NCBI GenBank assembly: GCA_030068075.1
Contig: CM057829.1
Span: 83,753,132 to 83,817,131, forward strand
DNA from: Paguma larvata
Lineage: Eukaryota; Chordata; Mammalia; Carnivora; Viverridae
Length of the DNA: 64,000 bases
Reading direction: 5' to 3'
The notes beneath the pieces are model-generated. The model worked only from the letters and a program-made list of their open reading frames with translations. It ran no database searches and was not told the origin of the DNA. Position numbers and translations under genes: made by a program. How positions within the stretch are numbered: the stretch's first letter is position 1; the number at the start of each line of letters is the position of its first letter. Of the stretch, positions 26,281 through 38,026 are shown piece by piece.

Positions 26281-26552
26281 TTTTGATCAAAACAAGATAT
26301 AATATACATATAAATGAGTGTATTTTTCACACCGTAGAGTTAAATTTCTATTACTTGCAAGTAATGCTCAATTCAACTCATTATATGCCAATTGAGTACA
26401 GCTGTTAGTCTTTCTTTTTGGAGTTAAATAACATTTTATTGTCTGATAGTAAACACAGTTTATTTGTTCATTCACATACCGAATGGCATCTTGGTTCCTT
26501 CCACATTTTGGCAATTATGAATAAAACTGTTATAGACATTAATGCATGAGTT

Positions 26553-27480
26553 TTTTGTTGTTAATTTTTTTAAATAATTTGTAGTCGAATTGGTTTCCAT
26601 ACAACACCCAGTGCTCATCCCAACAAGTGCCCTCCTCTGTGCTCATCACCCACTCCCCCCTCTCACACCCCCCTCACCCTTCAGTTTGTTCTTAGTCTTT
26701 GAGAGTCTCTTATGTTTTGTCTCCCTCCCTCTCTGTGTCTTTTTTCCTTCACCTCTTCCCCTCCCCCATGGTTTTCTGCTAAGTCTCTCAAAATCCACCT
26801 ATGCATGGAAATATATGGTATCTGTCTTTCTGATATATATATATATATATACCATATCTTCTTTGTCTATTCAGCAGTTGGTGGATACTTAGTCTCTTTC
26901 CATGATTTGGCTATTATTGAAAGTGCTGCTATGAACATTGGGGTACATGTGCCCCTATGCATCAGCACTCCTGTGTCTCTTGGGTAGATTACTAGCAGTA
27001 CTATTGGATAGTTCTATTTTCATTATTTTGAGGAACCTCCGCACCATTTTCCAGAGCGGCTGCACCAGTTTGCATTCCCACCAACAGTGTAGGAGGGTGC
27101 TTGCTTCTCCACATCCTCGTCAACATCTATAGTTTCCTGATTTATTCATTTTAGCCACTCTGACTGGTGTGAGGTGGTATCTCAGTGTGGTTTTGATTTG
27201 TATTTCCCTAATGATAAGTGACTTTGAGCATCATTTTGTGTGTCTGTTGGCCATCTGGATGTCATGTTTGGAGAAGTGTCTATTCATATCTTCTGCCCAT
27301 TTCTTCACTGGATTATTAATTTTTTGGGTGTGGAGTTTGGTAAGTCCTTTATAGATTTTGGATACTAGTCCTTTATCTGATATGTCATTTGCAATTATCC
27401 TTTCCCCTTCTGTCGGTTGTCTATCAGTTTTGTTGATTGTTTCCTTTGCCAAATGTGCAAGTTTTTGTATAGACATGTTT
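26553..27480 (-). mobile_element. Younger carnivore L1, 5'-truncated, reverse strand
   Basis: The 3' UTR in reverse (CCAGTGCTCATCCCAACAAG, then a C-rich block) is followed by ORF2 C-terminal sequence (CACCATTTTCCAGAGCGGCT, TTTGCATTCCCACCAACAGT, GGCCATCTGGATGTCATG). About 930 bp, inserted in the older reverse-strand L1. It contains a short (TA)n run at 26833-26851. Edges are estimated from where the host sequence stops and resumes. Confidence 0.88.
26950..27480 (-). pseudogene. L1 ORF2 C-terminal pseudogene fragment
   Basis: The reverse translation at 27231-27476 keeps typical L1 ORF2 wording such as [40 protein letters not shown] and MANRHTK. Stops before and after close it, and all catalytic domains are missing. 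A fossil, not a gene. Confidence 0.85.
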
Positions 27481-28040
27481 TTAATCCATTTGGGTAAATA
27501 CCAAGGTGCATGGTCTGGTAAGAGTATGTTTAGTTTTATAAGAAAATATCTTTGAAAATGGTTGTAACATGTTGCATTCCCACCAACAATAAATGAGAGT
27601 TTCTGTTGTCTACATTGTCATTAGCATTTGGTGTTGTCAGTATTTTAGATTATAGTCATTCCAATAAATGTGTAGTGCTATCTCATTGTTATTTTAATTT
27701 TTAATTCCCTAATGCCATATGATGTGGAACATCATTTCATATGCTTATTTTCCATTTATCTATCGTCTTTGTCGAGGTGTCTGTTCAGATATTTTCTGCA
27801 TTTTTTAACTGGGTTGTTCACGTTCTTATTATTGAATTTTGAGTGTTTTTTGTATTTATAGATTCTCTGTTTTATCAAACATGTCCTTTGCAAACATTTT
27901 TTCCCAGTCTGTGGCTTATTCTCTCTTTCTCTTGACAGTGTTTTTACAGACCAGAAGTTTCTAATTTTAATGAAGTTCAGTGTGTCATTTATTTCTTTCA
28001 TGAACTGTGTCTTTGGTGTAGTCTTTAAAATCCACCTTCA

Positions 28041-28257
28041 GGGGCACCTGGCTGACTCAGTTGGTTAAACATCTAACTCTTGGTTTCAGGTTCCTTCATG
28101 ATCTCAAGATATATGAGTTTCAGCCCCACATCGGATTCTGCACTGGAGGTGTGGGGCCTGCTTGGGATTCTCTCTTTCCCTCTCTCTCTGCCCCTCCCCT
28201 GCTTACACTCTTGCTCTCTCAAAATAAACAATAAATAAACTTTAAAACTAAATAAAT
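28041..28257 (+). mobile_element. Feline CAN-SINE
   Basis: It starts GGGGCACCTGGCTGACTCAG and ends in AAATAAACAATAAATAAAC and a further A-rich tail. It is flanked by AAAATCCACCTTCA (28027-28040) and AAAATCTACCTCCA (28258-28271), a 14-bp duplication with two changes. Inserted in the old reverse-strand L1. Confidence 0.94.
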
Positions 28258-28420
28258 AAAATCTACCTCCAAAATCCAAGATAATTTAGATTTTCTCCTA
28301 TGTTATTTGTTAGGACTTTAATAGTTTTGCCTTTTATATTTTGATCTGTGGGCCATTTTGAGTTAATTTTAGTGAAAGATGAAGATGTCTAGATTCAATT
28401 TCCCCCTTGTATATATAAAG

Positions 28421-29415
28421 ACTTTATTTTTTAGAACAGATATAAGTTCACATAGAAATTTCTGAGAAGGAGCTACAGAGAGTTCTAATTTACCCACTTC
28501 ATCCGCACATGCATCGCTTCTTGCATTATCAATATCACCCACTGGAATGGCATATTTGTTGCAATAAATGAATCTGTATTGACAAAATAATAATTACCAA
28601 AGTCCATAGTTCACATTAGGGTTCACTTTTGGTGTTGTACATTTTATGAGTTTGAGCAATTGTATAATGACATGCATACATCTTTATAGTATCACCTAGA
28701 GTATTTTTACTGCCCTAAAAATTCTCCGTGCTGTGCTTATGCATCCCTGTCCACCCTGCCCACTAACCCCTCCTGGCAACTACTGACTTTTTTGCTATTT
28801 CCATAGTTTTGCCTTTTCCAAAATGTCACATAGTTGAAATTAATGATGGCAGGACCAGTTGAGATGGTCCTTGGCTTCACGCAGGATGGAAATCAAACAT
28901 GAACCAACAGAAGGTTAAAGTAAGGTTTACTTAAGATAGATAGAGAGAGGAGATAACAGATGGAGTGATGAGAGATTCAGAGACAAAAGGAGGGAGTTTT
29001 CTCTCTGTTCAGGGTCTAGGATTTTTTACTGAGGATGGAGGACTGTTGTATGTGTCCTTCCAGTCATCCAGGAACCAGCTAAAACAAAGACAAGGGCCCA
29101 AGTACTATCCCTTGGAGGGAGGGGTCTGGCTCGGGAATGGACATATGATAGCTTGGCTCACCAGGTTATTCCTTAGATGTTATTTATTCTAATGCATCAT
29201 TAACTCCCTGTCCCTTAAAAGGAGAACATATGCTCTTTGCATTACAAGGCATGTGTAGAGTGTGGTGGGGATACAGGTCCTACCAGGGGTAGAAGCTAGG
29301 AAAAGAAGCAAAGGTAAAAATAGTTTTTTCTCTCTTCGGTTTCCTTGTCTCAGAATCAATCAGTATGTAGTCTTTCCAGTTTGGGTTCTTTCACATAGTA
29401 ACATGCATTTATAGA
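28421..29415 (-). mobile_element. Second old L1 3' end, reverse strand, nested in the first
   Basis: GACTTTATTTTTTAGAACAG, CCAAAGTCCATAGTTCACAT, TTTTGGTGTTGTACATTTTA and CATAGTTTTGCCTTTTCCAA are the reverse of an L1M 3' region. It lies between two parts of another old L1 that otherwise join (GATGTCTAGATTCAATTT on the left, a T-run and GGATGTCTAGTTG on the right). It is itself split by an LTR-like insert. Confidence 0.72.
28844..29353 (-). mobile_element. Solitary LTR-like element, reverse strand
   Basis: About 510 bp interrupt the old L1. Read in reverse the segment begins TGAGACAAGG and ends CCTGCCATCA, the TG...CA ends of a retroviral LTR. An AATAAA lies inside it (reverse of TTTATT at about 29183). 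AATTAA (28838-28843) and AATCAA (29354-29359) flank it, a possible 6-bp duplication; the edge is uncertain by 1-2 bp. No retroviral gene lies beside it, so it would be a solo LTR left by recombination, most likely ERV1-type. The family was not identified. Confidence 0.6.
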
Positions 29416-29690
29416 TTCTTTTTTTTTTTTTTTTGGCACGAGGATGTCTAGTTGTTCCAGCACTATTTGTTTAAAAACTATCCTTTGTTCTTGGAATTGT
29501 CTTTACTCCCTTTATTAAATATCAGCTCACTGTGTTTGTGTAGGTCCACATTTGTGCTCTATATTATGTTCCATTTATTGATCTGTCTATTCTTACCCCA
29601 TTGAATTTTATTCTGGATGATTATTCTAAAGTGTCATTTTTATTATCGATTTCTGGAATAGTAATATTCTCCCAACAATACATTTAGGGA

Positions 29691-29928
29691 ATGCATTTAA
29701 TGTGCACATTTTGGATTTCTTCATCCAGAACTTAAATAATGCATTGAGTAATTAAACCCTAAAATAAATTTTTATTGCACACATCTCTATTTTAGACATT
29801 TAAGAATTAAGAATTGTATTATTTGCAATTAAGTCCAAATAATGACAATTACAGCTTAGTTTTAGTTCTATAAGGTAAATATCATGTCATTAAACTCATA
29901 CAGATTGGTTGTCTATTTAGATGACAAC
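29691..29928. other. Unassigned sequence between L1 remnants
   Basis: AT-rich, with no recognised repeat or gene. It may be diverged L1. Confidence 0.45.
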
Positions 29929-29929
29929 C

Positions 29930-30560
29930 AGAAAGATTCCATCCTTACACCATCTTCTGAAATAAATTTCAGATAGATTAAATATAAGAAATGAAAGCAG
30001 AAAATAGCTTTTAAAACATACAGGAGAATATACGTCTGATCTCAATCTGGGGAAGGTCTTACTAAGTATTTAAAGGTCTTACTAAAGATTGATGGATTTG
30101 CCTATATACAAATGCAATTATCCTAACATAAAGAGAAATAGATATCATAAACAAATGGCAAACGTTTGCCATGTATGTAAATCAAAGCTTTATATTCTTA
30201 TTCTATAAAAGTTTTAAGAAATCAATAAGCAAAAGTAAACACTTTATTAGAAAAATAAAAGGCAGACCTAAGCAAGAAACATAAGAAGTACTAATGGCCA
30301 ATAAACTTGCGGAAAAAGTGTTTAATCACAGAGAAATGCACATTAAAACAATAATAAAATACCTTATTTTACTTTCACATTGGAATATTTTATTTTAATA
30401 CTAAATGTTGGCAAGACTGTATAGAGGCAAGTTAATAAAAGGAGCTGATATTTACTGAGCATTAACTTTGAGCCAGGAAATTTCACATATGCCTAGTAGG
30501 ATTGTACATTGTTACTAAAACCCCAAACAAAAAAAAACTCATACAGTATAATTTAATTAT
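29930..30560 (+). mobile_element. Old L1 remnant, ORF2 C-terminal part
   Basis: AAATAAATTTCAGATAGATT, GAAAGCAGAAAATAGCTTTT, AAAAATAAAAGGCAGACC and AATGCACATTAAAACAATAA follow L1 ORF2 order on the plus strand with heavy decay. It sits opposite in direction to the stack just upstream. Confidence 0.6.
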
Positions 30561-30564
30561 CTTA

Positions 30565-31378
30565 TCACCTCATAATGTTTTATAAAGTCAACAATTGCTT
30601 TTTTAGATGTGCTTGCAGTGTTGAACTGTAGATTTAACCAGAACACTATGTATGGCATTTCACATATTAGTCCTAACATTTATTAATTTAACTTTTACTT
30701 CGTGAAATAATAACATGAAATTTAATTTCTACACTGCTATTTGTTTAGGTCCTCTTTTAGCAGAACAGAACAATGAAGAACTAATCATGTTTCTGTATTT
30801 CCCTAATGTTTATTGACTTAGTCAAGTCACTTTGGTGTTTTTTTCCAGTCTAAATAATTACATGTTTTTACAATTTCCCAAACTTGTACAGAATCTTCCT
30901 ACTTAAAAAAGATAGAACACCATGATATAATCATATCATCCAAATGGAGAGAAGGTTGTTTAAGAGAAAAATAGAAAGCTGTAACTTGAAACTTGCTAAA
31001 TATTTTTTCTATGAAGAACTAGAAAATGTGCAGCAAACAAGGAGACACGTTTACTGTAAATTCCACAGGAGGCTTATATTTTCTGTCTTCAATGTGAGAA
31101 CATTGCTAATCATTCCAAACATGGTTTTCAACATGTCGTTTTCAACGACAAAGGTCGTTTCTGTCTGAGACCCTAGGTATGCCTAGGTCATGGCCAACAG
31201 TATATTCAAAAGTTAAATCATACCGAGAAAGGTTTTACCCTGGTAGGAGCACTCTGGAATAATGTTAAAATATGCTTTTATTAAGAAAAACAAAGGAACA
31301 GCACAATTATGACCAGGAATTATGTGTGTATATAGCTATGTTTTGCCTTCTTCCACAGCAAAGTTGAGGGGAGTACAT
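30565..31378. other. Unassigned sequence
   Basis: No gene or repeat recognised. A plus-strand frame at 30944-31168 (74 codons) shows no known motif and no supporting signal. Confidence 0.5.
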
Positions 31379-31379
31379 T

Positions 31380-32215
31380 CCTCATTCATTAAACTTTGAT
31401 TATTGAGCACTGATTATGTGTGTGGTGCTGTTGTAAATGGCGAGAAACATCAGTGAAAACAGAGACAAAAGATATGTCCTGTTGACTTCAAATTAGAGCA
31501 AAAAATAAAGACTCTATGTAGCAAATTATATAGCATGTTAGAAGGTGATCAATAATGTGGAAAAAGAAAAAAAGATAAGAAATCATGAGGGCTGGGATAG
31601 GAGTGAAGGAGCACTCTAAATGTAAACAATCAGAAGTTGAGAAGGTGATAAATAAGCAAATACTTTTAAAAGTGAGGGAGTTAGCTATGACATAGCTGGA
31701 GGAAGAACATCTCTGAAAGAAGAAACAGGCAACACAGAGGCCCTAAAGAAGTACACCAGGCATGCCTTAGCATTGGCATGGAAGGCAGTGTGGGAGGAGC
31801 AGAATGAGGGAAAAGGAGAGTAGTAAAGAATAAGGTCAGAGAGGAAATGAGAATGGGAGAGTGTAGGTCATATTGGGCCTTGTAGGCTGCTCTAAAGACT
31901 TTGGAAATTACTCACTGGAGAGTATTGAGTAAAAGATTTAAATTACACACACACACACACACATATATATGTATATAATATGTATTAAATACCTATTATA
32001 GTGTGTGTTGCAAATAAACTGCAGAGTGGTGAGTAGGAAAGGTAGAAGCAGGGGAACTAGTCATTCACGGAAAAGGTAATGGAGCATAGTGTCAACCATA
32101 GAAATATGGGAAAGATGTTAGATTCTGGATTTATTTTTCAAGTAGAGCTAACATTTTCTGGTGGATTGGGGTGGGGGTATGAGAGGGAGAAGTGCTAAGG
32201 ATAACCTGCTGTTTG
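31380..32215 (-). mobile_element. Long L2 relic, reverse strand
   Basis: The left end is the reverse of the L2 3' tail (TTGATTATTGAGCACTGATT). It continues with AAGGTGATAAATAAGCAAAT, GAAGAACATCTCTGAAAGAA, GGCCCTAAAGAAG, TATTGGGCCTTGTAGGCTGC and, beyond a microsatellite, TTCTGGATTTATTTTTCAAG and GTGGATTGGGGTGGGGG. This order matches a long L2-type repeat that I recall as one continuous consensus. Part beyond 31.95 kb is less certain. Confidence 0.72.
31945..31982. repeat. (AC)n(TA)n compound microsatellite
   Basis: Nine to ten AC units followed by TATATATGTATATAATATG. It lies inside the L2 relic. Confidence 0.93.
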
Positions 32216-33078
32216 CTCTGGAGAGAGACATAATTTTATCTTCAAATATGCTCACTACATAAAAATCCTTGAAAAGATACTTGTAAAGAAAAGTTAGGCA
32301 GTGTGTTGCTCTCAAGATGTGCAAAACTGTGAGACCCATGGAAAACTGTTTCCCATTGATCAATTTTTGCATCAAATATTTTCCTTTATTTGGCAAAATA
32401 GTACTGCCATACACTTTGTCATCCAGTTGTGTAAGTCAGACACTCAAGGCATTTTTAAGCCATTCATTTTACTGGGAGTAGTACAACAAAGAGACATGTT
32501 TTTCCTGCTGTAGGCATCCCTGAAAGATTCTTTCACCCATAGTGGAAACTTAAGCGAAGGCAGCCTGGGATGAAGCCAATTAGTTGTGAGAAAGATAGGG
32601 TGGAGAGAGGCAAAGTCACTGGACTTTGATGACAGTGGTCAACAGCTTTCAAACCTGACCTGAACCCACACCATTCTCTAATCATTTTATTCTATATCGG
32701 TTGTGAATTTTAGTTGGATTTTCTATTACTTATAGCCAAAAGTGTATTCTTTATATTCTGCAAGATTAAGTGTGAACTGTACTTTTCCCTATAATATGTT
32801 CCTAGTTATTAAAAGGTATTTTGACCTATTTCATTGCATAATGATTGATTTTAGCACATAAAAACTTTGGCCTCTTTGCTTGTCAATTTTCTAAAAATTT
32901 AGTATGTTTTTTTTAAGATTATCTTTCATTTTTTATAAATTCAATGAGAATGTCATAATCCTTTTAACATTGTCTTGTAGGTGCAAAATATATCTCTGTT
33001 TTGGAATGATATGAGAGATTATTACTGAAAACATTAATTAATCATAGATAGGTTTTTTCTAATAATATTAATGTTTAA
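32216..33078. other. Unassigned sequence
   Basis: Mixed composition with two overlapping short frames on opposite strands (32148-32414 and 32301-32513) that look like chance. No repeat or gene recognised. Confidence 0.5.
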
Positions 33079-33679
33079 AAAGTAAGACAAAATGTCATTC
33101 CTCCACAAAGATCAACAATTAGACAGCTATCCACAAACAAAAACAGCCCTGAGAATGCTCAGGAATCCACTTAGGAAACTTCAGCAACATGAGGAACAAA
33201 AAACCTGAGAATAATCACACTAAAAGAGAAGGAAGAATAACTTTGTTCTGCTTGTATCATTCTACCTCACAGGCCTACACTGCTTAGTGACAAGAGAGAA
33301 CTCCTCAGCTAGAAAGAGTTCTCCTCACTAGGAAAGGGAGAAGGGAGTGAGTGACCAGTTTCCCCACCATTTGGGGGCACTGTATGAAGGACCTGTGTGC
33401 GTTTAAGCTGAGACCTATAGAGAAGGCAAGGGAAAAGGAAGAACAGCAGGAGCTGCCAGTATTACCCATCCTGTGGGAATGACCGCAGTTCCTGTGACAC
33501 GCCCTGCAGAGGGCCCCACGAGCTTTTACAACTGAAGAAACCAATGGCCAGCATAACTGTCATGCACCCTCCACAGATTCCACCAGTTTTCTCTCCACAG
33601 GTATTAATGTTCACAGATGACAGCTTTCTGACACCCTCCCTACTTCCTCTCCCTCCCATCTCACAGCAGCCAGGATCTT

Positions 33680-34500
33680 CATAGGCAGGTAGCTCATGCC
33701 TCTAGCCGTGCAAGTGCAAGACATAGTCTAGATCTCAGCACTGACCTCCATTGCTGTGTGCACATTTGGGGGCTAAACCCTCTAGTTGTGCATTTGCACA
33801 CTGCATGCCTGACACCTCCTATGGGGTCCACTGCCATGTGCATGCCCGTGGCGAGATCCTGCAACCATAAAATACACATTGACAGCCAGGGCCCCTGCGC
33901 CACTGGGCTCAACCGCAGCTAGCCCCACAGGCTGTACACCTACACATCTCTAGTCCAACTCCCTTCATGGACCTCCATGACCATGAACATTTGTATAGGG
34001 AGACTTGTAGCCACAAGAATGCACACTGACAGCTGGGCCCTCACAGCTGCTTATGGACCCAACTTGGCCCTGCCTCCTGTCATTGGCCTGCTCTACTGGG
34101 CTTGCTTGCAACTGGACCCTCTGGCTGTACACCTGCAAACCACTGGCCCAACATCCATCACCATCCTTCACTGCGATGCACATATCTGTAGCAAGACCCA
34201 GCAGCCACAGGAATGCATGCTGACTCCAGGGCTCCTGCAGTTGCCAGCGCATCTACAGTTGGCCCTGACCCTTCCTACTGGCCCTGGTTCCCACCAATAC
34301 ATATGTGTCTGAACCAGCTCCAGTGACTACACGGGCACCTAGATTTGGCTCTTGCAACTGAGTATGTATATACCATTGACTCCAACCACCACCACTGCCT
34401 GCTCTGGTCCCTACCTACTGGGCATTGGACATGGAGAAACTGCTGAGGACCCCAACATTCCTTGCAGCTACCACTGAATCCCAATAGCATTTACTAAGAA
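33680..34500 (+). promoter_or_regulatory. Remnant L1 5' UTR (former internal promoter region)
   Basis: This part of the old L1 is markedly GC-richer than the rest of the window and contains repeated GCACACTGAC/CTGTACACCT/CCTGCA-type phrases. It belongs to the element's 5' UTR, which in working L1s carries the promoter. CpG sites are mostly decayed to TG/CA. Present activity is not supported. It produces overlapping open frames on both strands that are composition artefacts. Confidence 0.45.
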
Positions 34501-35826
34501 CCACACAGTTGTTTATTCGATAGACCCCAGTGGCCTGATCTAAAAAGGTATCACACTCCTCTGATCTGGAGCCATCAAATGCCCCCACACTAAGTTCCCT
34601 GCACTACCAGACCCAGGGTGCTCCCACCCAATATCTCCAGGGTGCTCCCACCCAAAAGTGAAGTCCTTTCATTAGTCCATCAAATCTGGAAGAGATACCT
34701 GCTTCTTCAAATGTACAGATACCTATGCAAGGCTACAGGGATCACAAAGAATTAGGGAAATTTAATAGAATGAAATGAAATGAGCTTTGGTGACATGACC
34801 AAAGGAACAGAGTAAACTTCCAGTAACTGATGTCAAGGATATAAAGATACATGATTTGCCCAACAAAGAATTCAATATAATTGTAGAGCTACAAGAGAAC
34901 ACAAGTATGTAGCATATTAAAAGAATCATACACCATAATCGAATGGGTTTTATCCCTGGGATACAGCATGATTCCATATAAACAAATCAATAAATATAAA
35001 ATACCCCATTAATAGAATAAAAGACAAAAATATTATGATCATCTCATCAGATGCAGAAAAAGCATCTGGCAAAATTCAACAAATTTGCAAGATAAAACTC
35101 TCAACAAATTAGGTTTAGAAGGAACAGGTCTCAACATAATAAGGCCAAAGTATAACAGACCCACAACTAACATCATACTCAGTGATATCAGATTGAAAAC
35201 TTTCTTGCTAAATCAGGAATTACACAGGTATGCTCAATCTCAGCACTCCTATTCAGCATAATACTGGAAATCCAACCAGAGGAATTAGGCAATAAAAAGA
35301 GGAAAATATGTCATCTAAATTGGATAGAAAGAAGTAAAATTGTCCCTTTTTGCTTATGATATTATCTTGTATAAGGAAAATTGTAAATATTCCACCAAAA
35401 AACTGTTAAAATTAGTCACCAAATTCAGCAAAGTTGCAGGATATAAAATCAACATACAAAAATTAGTCTTGTTTCTATACATGAACGACAAAGTATCCAA
35501 GAAGAAATGAAGACAACAATCCCATTTACAACACCATCAAAAACAGTAAAATTCTTAGGAATAAATTTAGACAAGGCAGTAAAGTATCTTAACAATGAAA
35601 ACTGCAAGACTGATGAAACAATTAAGAAGAATATAGATATATGAAAAAATATTCTGTATTCATGGATCAGAAGAGTTAATATTGTCAAATGTTTGTTTTG
35701 CCCAAAGCCTTTAATGGATTCAATGTATGAAGCAGCAGAAAGAATTAAGGAAAATTAAGGAATCAGTCCCATTTACAACTGCACCAAAAAACAATAAGAA
35801 ACCTAGAAATAAACCTAACCAAAGAG

Positions 35827-36256
35827 ATGAAAGACCTGTACTCTGAAAACTATAAAGCACTGATGAAAGAAATTGAAGATGACACAAAGAAATGGAAAGA
35901 AATTCCATGCTTGTGGATTGGAAGAACAAATATTGTTAAAATGTCTAAACTACCCAAAGCAATTTACACATTTAACTCAATACCTATCAAAATACCACCA
36001 GCATTTTCACAGAACTAGAGCAAACAATCCTAAAATTTTTATGGAACCACAAAACATCCTGAATAGCCAAAACAACCTTGAAGAAGAAAAACATAGGGTG
36101 CCTTGGTGGCTCAGTTGGTTAAGTGTCTGACTTGGACTCAGGTCATGATCTCACAGTTTATGAGTTCAAGCCCCACATTGGGCTCTGTGCTGACAGCTCA
36201 GAGCCTTGAGCCTGATTCTGATTCTGTGTCCCCCTCTTTGCCCCTCCCCTACTTGT

Positions 36257-36295
<39 letters not shown>

Positions 36296-37290
36296 TAAAT
36301 AAACATTAAAAAAAAGCTGGAGGCATCACAATTCCAGATTTCGAAAAGAAAACCCAGAAATAAGTCCACAATTATATGGTCAGTAATCTTCAATGCAGCA
36401 GGAAAGAATATCCAATGAGGAAAAGACAATCTCTTGAGCAAAGTGTATTGGGAAAACTGGAGAGCAACATGCAAAAATATAAATTCAAAATAGGATTAAA
36501 CACTTAACTATGATACTTGAAACCATAAAAATCCTAAAGGAGAACATAGGATGCCCTTTGACATCAGCGATAACAACTTCTTTCTAGCTATGTCTCTGGA
36601 GGCCAGGGAAACAAAAGCAAAAATAAGCTATTAGGACTTCATCAAAATTAAAATCTTATGTACAGTGAAGGAAACAATTAACAAACTTAAAAACAACCTA
36701 CAGAATGGGAGAAGGTATTTGCAAATGACATATCTGATAAAGAGTTAGTATCCAAAATATATAAAGAACTTATAAACTCCACACCCCAAAATGAATAATC
36801 CAATTAAAAAATAAGCAGAAGACAAGAATAGGCCTTTTTCCAAAGAAGACGTAGAGATGGCCAACAGACACATAAAAAGATGCTCAACATCATTGATTAT
36901 CAGGAAAATGCAAATCAAAACTACAATGAAATATCATTCCATGTATGTCATGGCTAAAATCAACAACACATAAAACAACTGGTGTTGGTGAGGATATGGA
37001 GAAAGGGGAACCCTCCTGCTGATAGGAGTACAAATTGGTGCAGCCACTCTGGAAAACAGTGTGGAGTCTCTTCAAAAAATTAAAAATAGAACTGCACTAT
37101 GACCCAGCAATTGTACTACTAGGTATTTACCCAAAGAATACAAAAATACTAATTCAAAGGGATATATGCTTCCTGATGTTTATAGCATCATTATCTACAA
37201 TAACCAAACTATGGAAACTGCCCAAGTGTCCACTGACTAATGAATGCATAAAGAAGAAGAGATATATATGATATGTATATGGGAATATAT
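35827..37290 (+). pseudogene. L1 ORF2 C-terminal pseudogene, split by a SINE
   Basis: Readable pieces include [19 protein letters not shown] and KIPPAFSQN before the SINE (35827-36018), and [20 protein letters not shown] and DPAIVLLGIYPKNTK after it (37035-37271). Stops, frameshifts and the SINE destroy the frame. No catalytic domain remains. Confidence 0.85.
36096..36315 (+). mobile_element. Feline CAN-SINE in the younger L1
   Basis: GGGTGCCTTGGTGGCTCAGT, GGTCATGATCTCACAGTTTA, GAGTTCAAGCCCCACATTGG and GCTCTGTGCTGACAGCTCAG, then a (TC)n run and AAAATAAATAAACATTAAAA. The L1 sequence resumes at GCTGGAGGCATCACAATTCC, so the right edge is clear. Confidence 0.95.
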
Positions 37291-37385
37291 AGTGATATAT
37301 ATAAGTTTATATCTACAATATGTGAATATGTATTAATATATATATAAGTAATATATATAAGTGATATATATATTATAGCAGAATA
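37261..37385. repeat. AT-repeat expansion inside the younger L1
   Basis: GATATATATG, AGTGATATATATAAG and related units fill the place where L1 ORF2 normally has a short TATATACACAATGGAATAC stretch. The normal sequence resumes at GTGAAATAAGTCAGTCAGAG. It matches the position of the larger expansion at 39.3 kb in the other L1. Confidence 0.85.
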
Positions 37386-38026
37386 TAAATATTATTCTAG
37401 GTGAAATAAGTCAGTCAGAGAAAGACAAATGCTATATGACTTCACTCATATGTAGAATATAAGGAACAAAACAAACAAGCAAAGAGGAAAAATAAAGAGA
37501 GAGGGAGTCAGACCAAGAAACAGACTCTTAACTATAGAGAACAAACCGATGGTTGCCAGAGGGGAGGTGAGTGGGGGGATGCACAAAATAAGTGATGAAG
37601 ATTAAGGAATGCACTTGCTGTGATGAGCACCAGGTGTGTATGAAGTGTTGAGTCCCTATGTTGTTTACCTGAAACTAGTATTACACTGTATGTTAACTAA
37701 CTGGAATTTAAATGAAAACTTTAATATATTCCAATGGCATTTTTCGCAAAAATAGGAAAAAAAAATCCTGAAATCTATCAAGAATCACAAGTATCCTGAA
37801 TAGATGAAACAAGCTTGAAGAAGAAAAATATAAAAGCATCATACTTCCTGATTTCAAACTATATTACAAAGCTGTGATAACCAAAACAATATAGTACTGG
37901 CATTAAAATAGACACATATACTAATGGAATAGAATCAAGAGCCCAAAAATAAACCCAACCATGTATATATTTAACCACTCTTAACAAGGGAGCCAAGAAT
38001 ATGCAATGAGGAAAAGATAGTTTCTT

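Larger units (their letters stand above)
26285..29690 (-). mobile_element. Old L1 (L1M-like), reverse strand, hosting several insertions
   Basis: Host segments: about 26285-26552, 27481-28040, 28258-28420 and 29416-29690. They read in reverse as late ORF2. On the plus strand the markers are GTTGCATTCCCACCAACAAT at about 27570, TTTGCCTTTTATATTTTGAT at about 28326, and GGATGTCTAGTTGTTCCAGC at about 29442. The segments join in correct consensus order once the inserts are removed. The frame is broken many times. Confidence 0.75.
35731..37722 (+). mobile_element. Younger carnivore L1, 5'-truncated, nested in the old L1
   Basis: It starts near GGAATCAGTCCCATTTACAA and runs through ORF2 (GCTTGTGGATTGGAAGAACA, TGGTGCAGCCACTCTGGAAA) to a 3' UTR (GGGAGTCAGACCAAGAAAC, GATGAGCACCAGGTGTGTAT) and CTGTATGTTAACTAACTGGA. 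The host L1 stops at TTAATGGATTCAATG and resumes at CCAATGGCATTTTTCGC. A SINE lies at 36096-36315. The 3' UTR differs from that of the 11.6-kb copy, suggesting another subfamily or age. Edges are good to about 15 bp; no clear target duplication was resolved. Confidence 0.85.

Noticed and set aside
33305..34490. Cluster of open frames on both strands in GC-rich DNA, resembling exons
   Set aside because: The DNA matches the 5' UTR of an old L1 in order and content; frames overlap on both strands and have no domain, as expected from composition.
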